Below the pieces are notes generated by a model that ran no database searches, was not told where the DNA came from, and saw nothing but the letters and a program-made list of their open reading frames with translations. This document shows positions 25,826 to 36,496 of a stretch of 64,000 bases of DNA, in pieces. The first letter of the stretch is position 1, and each line of letters starts with the position of its first letter. The stretch comes from Planctellipticum variicoloris (lineage in GTDB: Bacteria > Planctomycetota > Planctomycetia > Planctomycetales > Planctomycetaceae), in contig NZ_CP130886.1 of assembly GCF_030622045.1 (NCBI RefSeq), positions 124,001 through 188,000 of the forward strand. The letters are read 5' to 3'. The translations under genes were made by a program, and so were the position numbers.

Positions 25826-28753
25826 GTGTCGAGCCGGATGACGTTGACGTTGTGGACCGCCTTCAGCCTGACCGGGCTGTTCTGGGTCTACGTCGTCGTG
25901 ATGCGTCCGCGATTGCCGATCCCCGCCGAACGCTCGATCCCGCAGATGGTGAAGAACCTGGAAGGCCCCGCCCAAGCCGCCAAAGCAGTGCAGGTGGCGG
26001 CCGAGTTTCTGCCGGACGAGGCCTGGCTGGCCACCGCTCGTTATCGGATCGAACTGATCGACAGCAATGCCTTCATTTTTGCCAACGAATGGAAACCGGG
26101 CGACGAATCCAATCGCAATCAGATTCGCGTTCGCCCGTTTGCCATGGTCACCCAGCGCCACGACGCCAAAGGCGCGCTGAAATGGATGACGCTTGTCAGT
26201 GAAACGGCCCTGCTGCAGTTCTCCGGGGACCTGGTGGGGAAGAATCCCGGGCGCGTCGTACGTGCCGCTATGGAAGGCGAAACCCGGATTAACGGATCCG
26301 ACGGCCTGTTCATGGCGGGACGGACATTTTACTTCGAGGAAGCCGCCCAGCGGATTTACAGCGACGCCCCGCTGGAATTCCGGATCGGCAACAATCGCGG
26401 CCGTGCGGGCCGCGTGCAGATGGACCTGATCCCCAACGAAGTGGCCCCGACCGACCGGCCCAACGTCTGGGGACTTCGGACTGTCCGAATGTCGCGGAAT
26501 GTGGCGATGGATCTGGAATTCCGGCAGGGCGGCAAACCGTTCCCGCTCTCCATCAACTGCTCGGGCGGCTGCGAATATGACGTCGAGGCGATGACCGCCA
26601 CTTACGACACCGGCGTCCGCGTCTATCGTAAGACGGGAACGGCGGTCGACCTCATGGAATGCGACAAGCTGACCGTCTGGTTCGCAAGTCGACAGCCCGC
26701 GCCTCCGGAAGCCCCCGCGGCGCCTGCCCGGGAGCACCAGCAGATCGAAACCGATCTCAAGTTCGCTCGATTGAAGGCGGAAGGGGAGCCGCTGACTCTG
26801 CGTTCGGACGGACAGCAGCTCAAAGCCGTTCTGTCGACCCTGGTCTACGACGACAGCAATCAGGTGCTCTCGCTAACGGATGACAAGGATGTGCGAGTCA
26901 CTCAGAAGAACAACGAGCTCAACGTTCCCGCGATCACCGTTCTGATCTCCGAAGCCGGGGGCGTCTCCTCCATTGTCTGTCGCGGAGCGGGCCGGCTGCT
27001 GGCGCACAGTCCCGATGGCGAAGACGCTTTCACTGCGGACTGGAAAAAACAGCTCACCAAGTCTACCGATCCGGAGACGGGCTGGGATTTGATTCAGCTC
27101 GACGAAGAAGCCTCCGTTCTGCAGCCCGGTCGGGGATTCGCGCTGGGAGCCGATGAGATTCGCATGTGGCTGACGCCGATGGAACTGGCGAACCCGTTTG
27201 GCATTACATCAACCGGAACGGAATCGTCGTCTGCAGTCCCCGGCTCGGCGGAGTTTCCGCTCCCCGAGCCCCGCCGGTTCACCGCTCTTGGAAACGTGGC
27301 GATCGTCTCGCCGATGCTGGAAGGAGAAGGCCGCCGGCTGGAAGTGTCGTTCGATGCGCCTCCCGGCTCCGCGGGACCGTTGAAGTTGGGGCGGCAGTCG
27401 CGTCCTGCTCCGATTCAGCGCGTCGGACTTCAAAACGAGGCGGGTGGTGCTCCTGCCGTCGGAAGCGAGGAGACTCCGGACTTGCAGGAGCCGCTGCAGA
27501 TTCGTGCGGACGTCATCCGCGTGCGGATGTCTCCACCCGAAGAGGACTCCAAGACGCCGCCGCACGTGGCGGAGATCCATACCGACGGGCAGGTCGTCAT
27601 ATCGCAGCTCTCCGAACCGGGACTCCCACCTTTGACTCTGACGGGCGACCGCGTCCAGGTCACGAATGAAGGGGCAGACCAGCAGATCCTGCACGTCTAT
27701 GGCGAACCCGCAATCATCGACGACGATCGCGTCCATCTCGAAGGACGGGCGCTCCATCTGTCGCGTGCGACCAATCGCGCCTGGGTGGAAGGGGCGGGCC
27801 TGTTCCGCGTTCCCGTCGATCGCGACTTCGAAGGCAAGCTCCTCCCGGAACCGACGCATCTCGACGTCTGGTGGGAACGGGAAATGGACTTCGACGGCCG
27901 GCAGGCGGTGTTTCAAGGAGACGTTCGCGCCATCCTCGATCGCACGTCGATGAAGTGCCAGAAGATGAACGTCACACTCGACCAGCGCATCTCCTTCTCG
28001 GAGTTCGATCCGGAAGCTGCCAAACTGGTATCTCTGGGAGGGATCGTCTGCCAGGAAGGAGTCGACTTCGAAAGCAAGACCTACGACATCGCCGGAGTCC
28101 TGCAGGAGCTGTACCAGGCCCATATGTGGAATTTGAGCGTTGACCGTCTGGAAAACTCCACGACGGCTCAGGGGCCGGGCTGGGTCAAACGCTGGAGCCG
28201 GACCCAGACGCCGAATGTGGCGACCGTCGAGCCCAATCGCGTCCGCGCCAATCGGCCCCTCCGCGCCAATCCAACCTCCTGGTCCTACTTGCGGATCGAC
28301 TTCGACAACCGCATGCAGGGCAATCTCGAGCAGCAGGTCAGCAGCTTCCGCGACGGCGTCCGCGTGATCTACGGTCCGGTCGCCCGCCCGCTCGACGTTC
28401 TCGACGAGAATCACCTGACGGAAGAATCCGGCTGGCTCCGTTGCCGACAACTTGACATGGAATACGTTACGCCCAGGAAGTCCGCTGGCAGCAACCAGTT
28501 GGCCGACAAAGGGTTTCTGTATCTTACCGGTCGCGGTAACGTCGATCTGGAAGGCTACAGCTTTCTGGCGAAATCCGACCTGGTCACCTACGATCAGTCC
28601 AAAGATCAGTACATTCTCAAATCGCTCGGAACCGGTCAGGTCGCGGTCCGCCGCGAAGGCAGCACCAACGTCTTCAGCCAGGAATACATGATCATTCCTT
28701 CTGAGCGAGTTTTCAAAGCCATCGGCGTCAGCTCCGCCCAGGGTTCGCAGTAG
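25826..28753 (+). CDS. Large LptA/LptC (OstA-like) envelope protein
   Basis: A 975-residue protein with one N-terminal membrane anchor (LTLWTAFSLTGLFWVYVVVM, residues about 7-26) and a long beta-rich outer part. Segments such as HLEGRALHLSRATNRAWVEG, REMDFDGRQAVFQGDVRAIL, DRTSMKCQKMNVTLDQRI, and HTDGQVVISQ ... LTGDRVQVTNEG have the short alternating pattern of the OstA/LptA beta-jellyroll, apparently repeated along the chain. Proteobacterial LptA and LptC are about 185-190 residues, so this would be a several-fold expanded version. Context supports it: it directly follows kdsD. An LPS-transport role across the periplasm is inferred. The start is GTG 25826; ATG 25838 is possible. Confidence 0.75.
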   Translation: MSSRMTLTLWTAFSLTGLFWVYVVVMRPRLPIPAERSIPQMVKNLEGPAQAAKAVQVAAEFLPDEAWLATARYRIELIDSNAFIFANEWKPGDESNRNQIRVRPFAMVTQRHDAKGALKWMTLVSETALLQFSGDLVGKNPGRVVRAAMEGETRINGSDGLFMAGRTFYFEEAAQRIYSDAPLEFRIGNNRGRAGRVQMDLIPNEVAPTDRPNVWGLRTVRMSRNVAMDLEFRQGGKPFPLSINCSGGCEYDVEAMTATYDTGVRVYRKTGTAVDLMECDKLTVWFASRQPAPPEAPAAPAREHQQIETDLKFARLKAEGEPLTLRSDGQQLKAVLSTLVYDDSNQVLSLTDDKDVRVTQKNNELNVPAITVLISEAGGVSSIVCRGAGRLLAHSPDGEDAFTADWKKQLTKSTDPETGWDLIQLDEEASVLQPGRGFALGADEIRMWLTPMELANPFGITSTGTESSSAVPGSAEFPLPEPRRFTALGNVAIVSPMLEGEGRRLEVSFDAPPGSAGPLKLGRQSRPAPIQRVGLQNEAGGAPAVGSEETPDLQEPLQIRADVIRVRMSPPEEDSKTPPHVAEIHTDGQVVISQLSEPGLPPLTLTGDRVQVTNEGADQQILHVYGEPAIIDDDRVHLEGRALHLSRATNRAWVEGAGLFRVPVDRDFEGKLLPEPTHLDVWWEREMDFDGRQAVFQGDVRAILDRTSMKCQKMNVTLDQRISFSEFDPEAAKLVSLGGIVCQEGVDFESKTYDIAGVLQELYQAHMWNLSVDRLENSTTAQGPGWVKRWSRTQTPNVATVEPNRVRANRPLRANPTSWSYLRIDFDNRMQGNLEQQVSSFRDGVRVIYGPVARPLDVLDENHLTEESGWLRCRQLDMEYVTPRKSAGSNQLADKGFLYLTGRGNVDLEGYSFLAKSDLVTYDQSKDQYILKSLGTGQVAVRREGSTNVFSQEYMIIPSERVFKAIGVSSAQGSQ

Positions 28754-28813
28754 GAACCAATCCGCGGACCGGATCTTCTGAATCGTCAACGGGAATGGTC
28801 CGCGCAGCGGACC

Positions 28814-30262
28814 CTACGGTTTTGCAGCCACGGCCCGACTCAAGACATCCAGATTCCTGGCGAACGTCGCACTGTCGATGATCCGGTCGGTGGGATCGGC
28901 CTTGCCGTGATACTTGAGTCGTCCCGGCTCCACCCATGCACCGCGGTCGTCGAGAGCCTCGACCACTCGCGCCACTTCATCAGCCGAGGGCTGCGAGCTC
29001 TTCGGAGCTGCTCGCGACCGACGCTGGCGGACGAGTTTGTCGGCGGAAAGTCCTGCGATGCGATCGTATTGCTTTTGAAGTTCGTTCACGCGGCTCGGCA
29101 CCTGGAAACCATAGTGCGTTGGCAGGTCGCCGTCGTCGTAGGTCAGCTCGTACGTCTTCGTCAGATACAGCGGCTTGTTCGTCTGCAGTTCGTAAAATCG
29201 CGAAAGTCTGCCGTCAGGCAATTCGGAGCGCTTCAGATACGCCAGCGCCCGCGGGATCGGTTCAAGATACTTGCGGTCCCCGGTTTCGACGTAAACGTCC
29301 AGCAGCGTCCGGATCAGCCCCTGCGACTCCCCGCCCGAAATGGCGGCGGGCTCAAACTTTCGCGCCCAGACCGGGTGCATCTGAAAATCGTACTGCTGCG
29401 CCCAGGCCGGCTGCGGTTCCGGCATCTGCGCCAGCAGGATGAAGTCTGCCGCCTTCAGCGCCGCGGCCTGATACCGGTCCTCCCGGTAGACCTCACCCGC
29501 CAGCAGCAGCATTTCGATCGTGTCGGCGATGGCGTTGTCGTTAAACGTGTAAAACCACCAGTAATCCCCCCCCGGATACTTTCGCGGCCAGCTCTCGGGA
29601 TAACTGGCGGGCTGGACGGGAAACTTGGCGGGATCGGGAGGCGTCTCGAAGCCCTGGCCCCACCCGCCGTTCGGAAACTGATTTTTGAGAATCGCCTCCA
29701 GGGCGAACGTGACTGCTTCGTGCAACGGAGCGTCCTGGAACTTGCGAGCCGCGTCGAGTCGGATCAGAAACCTCAGGGCCGACTGCGTTTTATCGTCGTC
29801 GAACGTGCTGACATTGAACTGCCGTTTCTTCGCAGGCGGATCGACACGATAGGCGAACTTCCGGCGATCGCTGTCCGCAAACTCGATCCGGTCCGTCCAG
29901 CCTCCGCTGCGGAGCTGACCCTGGATCAGACATTCGCCGGCCGCCGTCGCCCCTTCCAGCAGAACAGGCTCGCCGGTCCGCTCCCAGGCTTCCAGTAGAG
30001 CCAGACCGACGGTGGGCGTACCGGGCGGCTGCACCCACACCGTGTCGCGTGTGGTTTTGCCCTCTCCCTCGCTCTTCTGCAGGTCCGCGCTGTAGCGGTA
30101 GACATATCCGCCGTGAGTCGCGACATGCCGCGTGTAGAATTCGGCCGCCCGGATCAGCGATCGGCGAACTTCCGTCGGCGTCGACTCAGCCGCGGGCAGT
30201 TCGCTCCCGGCGACCGTCAATCCCAGAACGATCCCGCTCAAAACGGCCGCGACTCGGTTCAT
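28814..30262 (-). CDS. Secreted pectate lyase-like protein (PL10 type)
   Basis: A 482-residue secreted protein. Signal peptide at residues 1-26 (VLSGIVLGLTVAGSELPAAE). The body is an alpha/alpha-barrel of the pectic acid lyase PL10 type: NVSTFDDDKTQSALRFLIRL, KNQFPNGGWGQGFE, YWWFYTFNDNAIADTIEMLL and HPVWARKFEPAAISGGESQGLI, with acidic TFDDD and TFNDN clusters where the family binds calcium. The expected action is beta-elimination of polygalacturonate. An in-frame TTG three codons upstream is the alternative start; no strong Shine-Dalgarno is seen. The C-terminal 80 residues are charged and less conserved. Single gene, not obviously in an operon. Confidence 0.82.
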   Translation of the reverse strand: MNRVAAVLSGIVLGLTVAGSELPAAESTPTEVRRSLIRAAEFYTRHVATHGGYVYRYSADLQKSEGEGKTTRDTVWVQPPGTPTVGLALLEAWERTGEPVLLEGATAAGECLIQGQLRSGGWTDRIEFADSDRRKFAYRVDPPAKKRQFNVSTFDDDKTQSALRFLIRLDAARKFQDAPLHEAVTFALEAILKNQFPNGGWGQGFETPPDPAKFPVQPASYPESWPRKYPGGDYWWFYTFNDNAIADTIEMLLLAGEVYREDRYQAAALKAADFILLAQMPEPQPAWAQQYDFQMHPVWARKFEPAAISGGESQGLIRTLLDVYVETGDRKYLEPIPRALAYLKRSELPDGRLSRFYELQTNKPLYLTKTYELTYDDGDLPTHYGFQVPSRVNELQKQYDRIAGLSADKLVRQRRSRAAPKSSQPSADEVARVVEALDDRGAWVEPGRLKYHGKADPTDRIIDSATFARNLDVLSRAVAAKP

Positions 30263-30490
30263 GGTTTTCAACTTCTGTGATGCTTCCGGAGTGATTTTCT
30301 GCCATCGGTTGATGGTCGAATCTCCAGTCTATGGTCGGCGGACTTCAAACGGTAGAAAATCCGTTGACGAGTTCCGCGGCCATCACTCTCGGCCAGTTTC
30401 GCGGGTCGACTTTCTCTCCGTCCCTCCTTCTGTCACAGTGGGGTATTGCACTGCGTTTTTTTGCGTCTACGGCAGGAGTTCCGATTCGGC

Positions 30491-32380
<1,890 letters not shown>

Positions 32381-32401
32381 AAACTGCCGAGACTTGCACC
32401 G

Positions 32402-32971
32402 ATGGAGGCCGCCAGAATCGACCGCCGACTGATTCCCGTGCTCCTGGCCGGATGCGTCATTGCGACCCTCTGCGTCTGGCGCGTCTCGGCAAATCGCCCG
32501 GCGGGCTATAATGCGGCAGTCCAGTCTCCGCAGGTCTGGCGGCCGGCGCCCAGGTTTGAAACGCTCGATGCAAACAATCAGATGTTTCGCCTCGAACGCT
32601 ACCTGGGCCGGCATCGTGTGCTGGTAATCTTCGTTCCGGGGAGACGGGATGAGGTTGAATCCGCAATTCGACTGTTACAGCAGCACTTGGATGGTCTGGA
32701 GCGTCAGGATGTGAAGATTGCGGTCCTTTCGCCGGCGCTGCCGCAGCAGCATCGCGAATGGCTGGAGGGGCTCGGAATGGGCGCCGTTCCAGTCCTGACC
32801 GATCTGCGAAGCGAAATCGCCGCGCGCTGGGGAGTCAACAGTCTCGTCGATACGGCGACATTTCTGGTGGATCGAAAAGGGGACGCCGCCTGGTCAGGCG
32901 ACGTCCCTCGGCCCGAGGGCGAACTTGCCGTTGTCCTGAAACGATTAACGTCAGAGAAAGTTCAGCAATGA
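32402..32971 (+). CDS. Membrane-anchored thioredoxin-fold protein lacking redox cysteines
   Basis: A 189-residue protein with an N-terminal anchor or signal (residues 8-28, containing the only two cysteines) and an AhpC/TSA-like domain: APRFETLDANNQMFRLERYLGRHRVLVIFVPG, VKIAVLSPALPQQHREWLE, VPVLTDLRSEIAARWGVNSLVDTATFLVDRKG. Where a peroxiredoxin or thioredoxin would have its active-site Cys after FVPG, this protein has Arg-Arg-Asp. It is therefore probably a non-catalytic or chaperone-like member. It lies 21 nt after uup and overlaps the next start codon by ATGA. Its own start codon has no clear ribosome binding site, so coupling to uup translation is plausible. Confidence 0.8.
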   Translation: MEAARIDRRLIPVLLAGCVIATLCVWRVSANRPAGYNAAVQSPQVWRPAPRFETLDANNQMFRLERYLGRHRVLVIFVPGRRDEVESAIRLLQQHLDGLERQDVKIAVLSPALPQQHREWLEGLGMGAVPVLTDLRSEIAARWGVNSLVDTATFLVDRKGDAAWSGDVPRPEGELAVVLKRLTSEKVQQ

Positions 32972-33438
32972 GTGACGCTTCCGTCCCCTCGGGGACCGGG
33001 CTGCAAACCGGACAGGAGTTCTCCGGCCGTCTGACGGTGATTGTGATGCTGCTGGCCGGCGTCCTGTCGACGGTGGCCATTTTCCTCTACTGGGATCAGC
33101 ACACCCGACCGTTTCGTCCGCTGAGGGTGGCCATCGGTCGCACTTTTGAAAAGTCCCGTCCACTTGTGGAAGGTGGCCGCAATAAGGGAGGCCCCCCGTC
33201 GCTGCGAATTGCAATGACGGTCCTCTTTGATCCGAATGCCGATGATGATCAGGCCCAGGCCGCACTCCGCAAAGTCGTCGAACTGGCCCGCGCCCACGTA
33301 GACCTTGACAAGTACGAGGTTCTGGAACTGAATCTGCTGAACTTTGTCCCCGAGAAGAAAACTCGAGAACGCTCGATGACTGTGGAATTGCCAGCGACGT
33401 TCGAACGGTCGTCGTCAGATCCTTCCACGGGCCAATAA
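32968..33438 (+). CDS. Small single-span membrane protein, unknown function
   Basis: A 156-residue protein whose ATG overlaps the stop of the preceding gene (ATGA), so the two are translationally coupled. One hydrophobic segment at residues about 21-42 (LTVIVMLLAGVLSTVAIFLYW) is followed by a soluble domain with a regular helix (ADDDQAQAALRKVVELARAHVDLDKYEVLELNLLNFVP). I do not recognise the family. Position suggests it works with the cysteine-less thioredoxin-fold protein at the membrane. Confidence 0.78.
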   Translation: MSDASVPSGTGLQTGQEFSGRLTVIVMLLAGVLSTVAIFLYWDQHTRPFRPLRVAIGRTFEKSRPLVEGGRNKGGPPSLRIAMTVLFDPNADDDQAQAALRKVVELARAHVDLDKYEVLELNLLNFVPEKKTRERSMTVELPATFERSSSDPSTGQ

Positions 33439-33550
33439 TCGTTCAATCGCTCGCCGTCGAAACCTCCGCCCGCGACCTGTCGGCCCGCCGGACTGTTTTC
33501 TCTGCGATACTCGATACCCGAATCCCGAGACCCGCCCCGAGGAACTCGCC

Positions 33551-34333
33551 ATGCAGCTTGCAGGACGGACCGCAGTCGTAACTGGCGGCGAAAGCGGGAT
33601 CGGCCGGGCTACGGCCCGGCTGCTGGCCCGGGCGGGCGTGCGGGTTTTCGTCGGAGACGTGCAGTTGCTGCCGGAGAATCGGGACGAGTACCAGCAGCTC
33701 GGCATCGCCTCCCGCTTCTGCGACGTCCGCACCGAAGAACCGATCCGGCAGCTCATTGATGACGCCGTCGCAGCCACTGGTCGCCTCGACATCCTCGTGA
33801 ACAACGCCGGCATCGCGATGGTCAAGCCCATCATCGAAGTGAGCGAATCCGATTGGGATGCCTGCATGGACACGAACGTCAAGTCGGCGTTCTTCGGCTG
33901 CAAGCACGCCGTCAAGCACATGCGGCGGCTCGGGGGCGGATCCATCGTCAACACGGCGAGCAATGCGGGGCTGCTGCCGCGGGCTCACGACCCGGTCTAT
34001 TCCATCAGCAAGCAGGCGCTGGTCGGACTGACGAAGAGCCTGGCGCTCTGTCACTCGATGGATCGCATCCGGATCAATGCCGTCTGCCCGGGACCGGTTG
34101 GCGAGACCGGCATGGTCAATGCGGACCTGGACCAGGCCGTCGACCGCGACGCTGCCGCGCGGAAGTATATCGCAGCCAGCCCCCTGGCCCAGGCGTGGGG
34201 CCGGATGATCGCTCCGGAAGAAGTGGCCGAGTCGATTTTCTACCTGGTCAGCGATGCGGCGCTGATGGTGACCGGCACTTGCATCGCCATCGACGGCGGC
34301 AAGTCGCTCGGCGTTCCTCCCTCCGTCGGATAA
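33551..34333 (+). CDS. Short-chain dehydrogenase/reductase
   Basis: A 260-residue classical SDR. The coenzyme motif TGGESGIG (residues 11-18), the NNAG motif (LVNNAGIAMV), the catalytic Ser in SIVNTASNAG and the YSISK catalytic Tyr/Lys motif are all present, as is the usual end VTGTCIAIDGGKSLG. The acidic residue after beta-2 (VGDVQL) suggests NAD rather than NADP preference. GAGGA lies 7 nt before the ATG. No tight neighbours, so the substrate cannot be inferred. Confidence 0.93.
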   Translation: MQLAGRTAVVTGGESGIGRATARLLARAGVRVFVGDVQLLPENRDEYQQLGIASRFCDVRTEEPIRQLIDDAVAATGRLDILVNNAGIAMVKPIIEVSESDWDACMDTNVKSAFFGCKHAVKHMRRLGGGSIVNTASNAGLLPRAHDPVYSISKQALVGLTKSLALCHSMDRIRINAVCPGPVGETGMVNADLDQAVDRDAAARKYIAASPLAQAWGRMIAPEEVAESIFYLVSDAALMVTGTCIAIDGGKSLGVPPSVG

Positions 34334-34577
34334 CCAGACACTTGTGTGATGGCGTCGGCCCGGACTTTCCGGAATCGACCCGCGACGGCGTCCCGGTTCC
34401 CGGTTATACTTCTGCTGAAAATCCGGGACGCCTGCAGTGGCTTCCTCCCGAGCGATTCGAGGGAGGCCGCCGGTCTCCATTTCCCATGTTAGTGGGATCT
34501 CCGTTGCCAGACGGGTTTTGCGTTTCGATCGAGCCGTCGCCTGGCCGCCTCTCGATCACGATTCAGGAATTGCCGCA

Positions 34578-34880
34578 ATGTCCGACGAACAGATCCCCGA
34601 AGACGACATCCCCGAAGTCGAGATCCGCATCGAACCCGACGACGAAAAGCTGGCGGGACTGGGAGTCACTCCGGAAGAGTTCGACGCCCAGCTCGAAATC
34701 GCGATCGACGACTATCACGATCTGCTCGAAACCTGCGATGACGAAGAGGAGACGCCGGGGATCGAAGACATCCAGATCGAGCTCCAGGGGCAGGTTTACC
34801 GTCTGGCCGACCTCGCAACGATCAGCATCGTCGGCGATCTCGATTCGCTGGAAGAATTCGAGGACGACGACGAGGAGTAG
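34578..34880 (+). CDS. Highly acidic 100-residue protein, unknown function
   Basis: A 100-residue protein in which 38 residues are Asp or Glu and only three are Lys or Arg. It starts MSDEQIPEDDIPEVEIRIEP and ends with an Asp/Glu tail. AGGA lies 9 nt before the ATG at 34578, which is chosen over a longer frame that begins with an Arg-rich, non-coding-looking stretch. A TATACT box at 34405-34410 may be part of the promoter. No family recognised; such proteins may be DNA mimics or stress-related, which is speculation. Confidence 0.75.
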   Translation: MSDEQIPEDDIPEVEIRIEPDDEKLAGLGVTPEEFDAQLEIAIDDYHDLLETCDDEEETPGIEDIQIELQGQVYRLADLATISIVGDLDSLEEFEDDDEE

Positions 34881-34898
34881 CGTCTCCTCGGCGGCCTG

Positions 34899-35618
34899 TT
34901 ATCCGCCAGTTCCCGCAGCGGGCGGCTTGCCCCCCCGTTGCAGAATGGCGCTCCCCAGTTCCAGCAGCTCGCCCGATAGACCGCACTCGTTGAGCCCGGC
35001 GATCGCGGCGTCGATGTCGTATGCGACCCGACGCAGCGATACGACCCCATCTTCAATCACCGCGTAGGCGGCCCGCGGATCACCGTCCCGCGGTTGACCC
35101 ACGCTGCCGGGATTGAGGAGTTGGAGCCGTTCGAGCGGCAGGTACATCGGCAGGTGTGTGTGGCCGACGCAGACGAAGTCGGCGTCAATGTTCGCCAGTC
35201 GCAGATTCCAGAGTGCCGGTTCAGCCGGCAGGTACTCGTCCATCGGATCGCGCGGCGTTGCGTGCACCAGATAGAAGACTCGCTGATCCAGGTGGATCGT
35301 GGCGGTCACCGGCAGGCGGGCCAGGAATTTCAACTGCGACGGCCTCAGTTGCCGGTAATTGAGCAGTCGCGTTTCGCCGGACAGCCGGCGGAACGGGCTG
35401 CCACCGGGAGAGGGCACCTGCTGAACCAGGGCATGGTCGTGGTTGCCGCGGATCGTCAATGTTGCATGTTCGCGAACCCAGTCGATGCAGGGGCCGGGCT
35501 GGCCGCCATACTCGACCAGATCTCCGAGCACCAGACATTCGTCGAACGATTCCACAGCGGCCACGGCGGAAAGCGCGGGCCAATTGGCGTGAATATCCGC
35601 CAGCACCAGGATTTTCAT
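34899..35618 (-). CDS. Metallophosphoesterase (YfcE/MJ0936-like)
   Basis: A 239-residue calcineurin-type phosphoesterase. All dinuclear metal motifs are visible: DIH (residues 8-10), GDLVEYG, GNHDHA, LVHATP and GHTHLP. Single-domain proteins of this kind hydrolyse phosphodiesters in model assays; the native substrate is unknown. The ATG at 35618 begins exactly at the family core (MKILVLADIHANW); the longer frame adds residues that the family does not have. It is convergent with the acidic protein gene, 18 bp apart. Confidence 0.9.
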   Translation of the reverse strand: MKILVLADIHANWPALSAVAAVESFDECLVLGDLVEYGGQPGPCIDWVREHATLTIRGNHDHALVQQVPSPGGSPFRRLSGETRLLNYRQLRPSQLKFLARLPVTATIHLDQRVFYLVHATPRDPMDEYLPAEPALWNLRLANIDADFVCVGHTHLPMYLPLERLQLLNPGSVGQPRDGDPRAAYAVIEDGVVSLRRVAYDIDAAIAGLNECGLSGELLELGSAILQRGGKPPAAGTGG

Positions 35619-35781
35619 GCGTGCCGGTCCCGGGAGTCGGTGGAAGCAAACGTGTGTTTGCGTGTCTGTGATCGGCGAAAACACGGGCTGGCCGCGAAGA
35701 TCCTCTTGTGGCGCCTGCCAGAACCCAGTCTCATATCAGATCGTCAGTGCCGATACCAACCGGGATTCTGGGGAGGGGGCG

Positions 35782-36102
35782 ATGCCCGAGCCGACGATAC
35801 AGCGCACCCTTCGCGAGAAGATTCGCGAAGCCGAACGGGTCACGCGTGAACTTCGCGAGCACCTGGAGTTGAATTTCTCCCCGAAGTCCCACGAGTTGAA
35901 GAAGATGTGTCGTTCGCCCGACAACAGGCCGGATGCAGAGCACTTCGCCGACGTAACGATCCGGTCGCAATGCTCGCAAGTCATTCAAAGTGATCGGTTT
36001 ACGGCGGGACTCGACGATCAGGCGGAAGATCTCTACGCGGCAATTGTGGTTGAGGTCGAAGAGATTGCCAGTGGCAAAGCGCCTGCGGTCGAAACCCAGT
36101 AG
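35782..36102 (+). CDS. Hypothetical 106-residue protein
   Basis: A 106-residue protein with a strong ribosome binding site (GGGGAGGGGG just upstream of the ATG at 35782). The first half is a basic/acidic amphipathic helix (LREKIREAERVTRELREHLEL), the rest is mixed with two cysteines. The context gives no clue: the gene stands alone between a divergent phosphoesterase and a kinase. No family recognised; the helical start could mediate oligomerisation. Confidence 0.65.
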   Translation: MPEPTIQRTLREKIREAERVTRELREHLELNFSPKSHELKKMCRSPDNRPDAEHFADVTIRSQCSQVIQSDRFTAGLDDQAEDLYAAIVVEVEEIASGKAPAVETQ

Positions 36103-36496
36103 CCGTTTCAGTGGGATTGTCGTAACTTCTTATTTCGAAAACAGATGAGTCGATTTCTGCCGGGATTCGGCAGTGAGTCCCCTTGACAGATTCTGGTCCG
36201 GGGACAAGGATTGCACGACCCTTCATGGCCGCGCGATGCGCAGATCTTCCAACTTCTGACTCGACCTGTCCCTGCGGCCGATTAACCGTTTGCCTTCACA
36301 GTCGAACTGTCTTGCGGATTGTCTCGCTGCCAGCCTTGGCCTCGTGAGGCGTCCGGAAGAGAATACGTCCCTGCAGTCATTCGCTCCAGGTTGAGAATTC
36401 AGATCGCAAGCAGCGACTGGAAGTCGATTCCGCGGAACTTTGGCGAGCGCAGTGCGTCCCTTCTGTGATCGGGTTTCTCAGGATTCGACTCTCAGC
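36103..36496. other. Intergenic region upstream of the Ser/Thr kinase
   Basis: No supported gene. TTGACA at 36183-36188 is a perfect -35 hexamer, but the hexamer 17 bp downstream (AAGGAT) is a weak -10, so a promoter is only possible. The kinase frame is open upstream to a TTG at 36440. Confidence 0.4.

Noticed and set aside
36183-36211. Possible promoter with perfect TTGACA
   Set aside because: The -10 position (AAGGAT) matches the consensus at only three of six positions.
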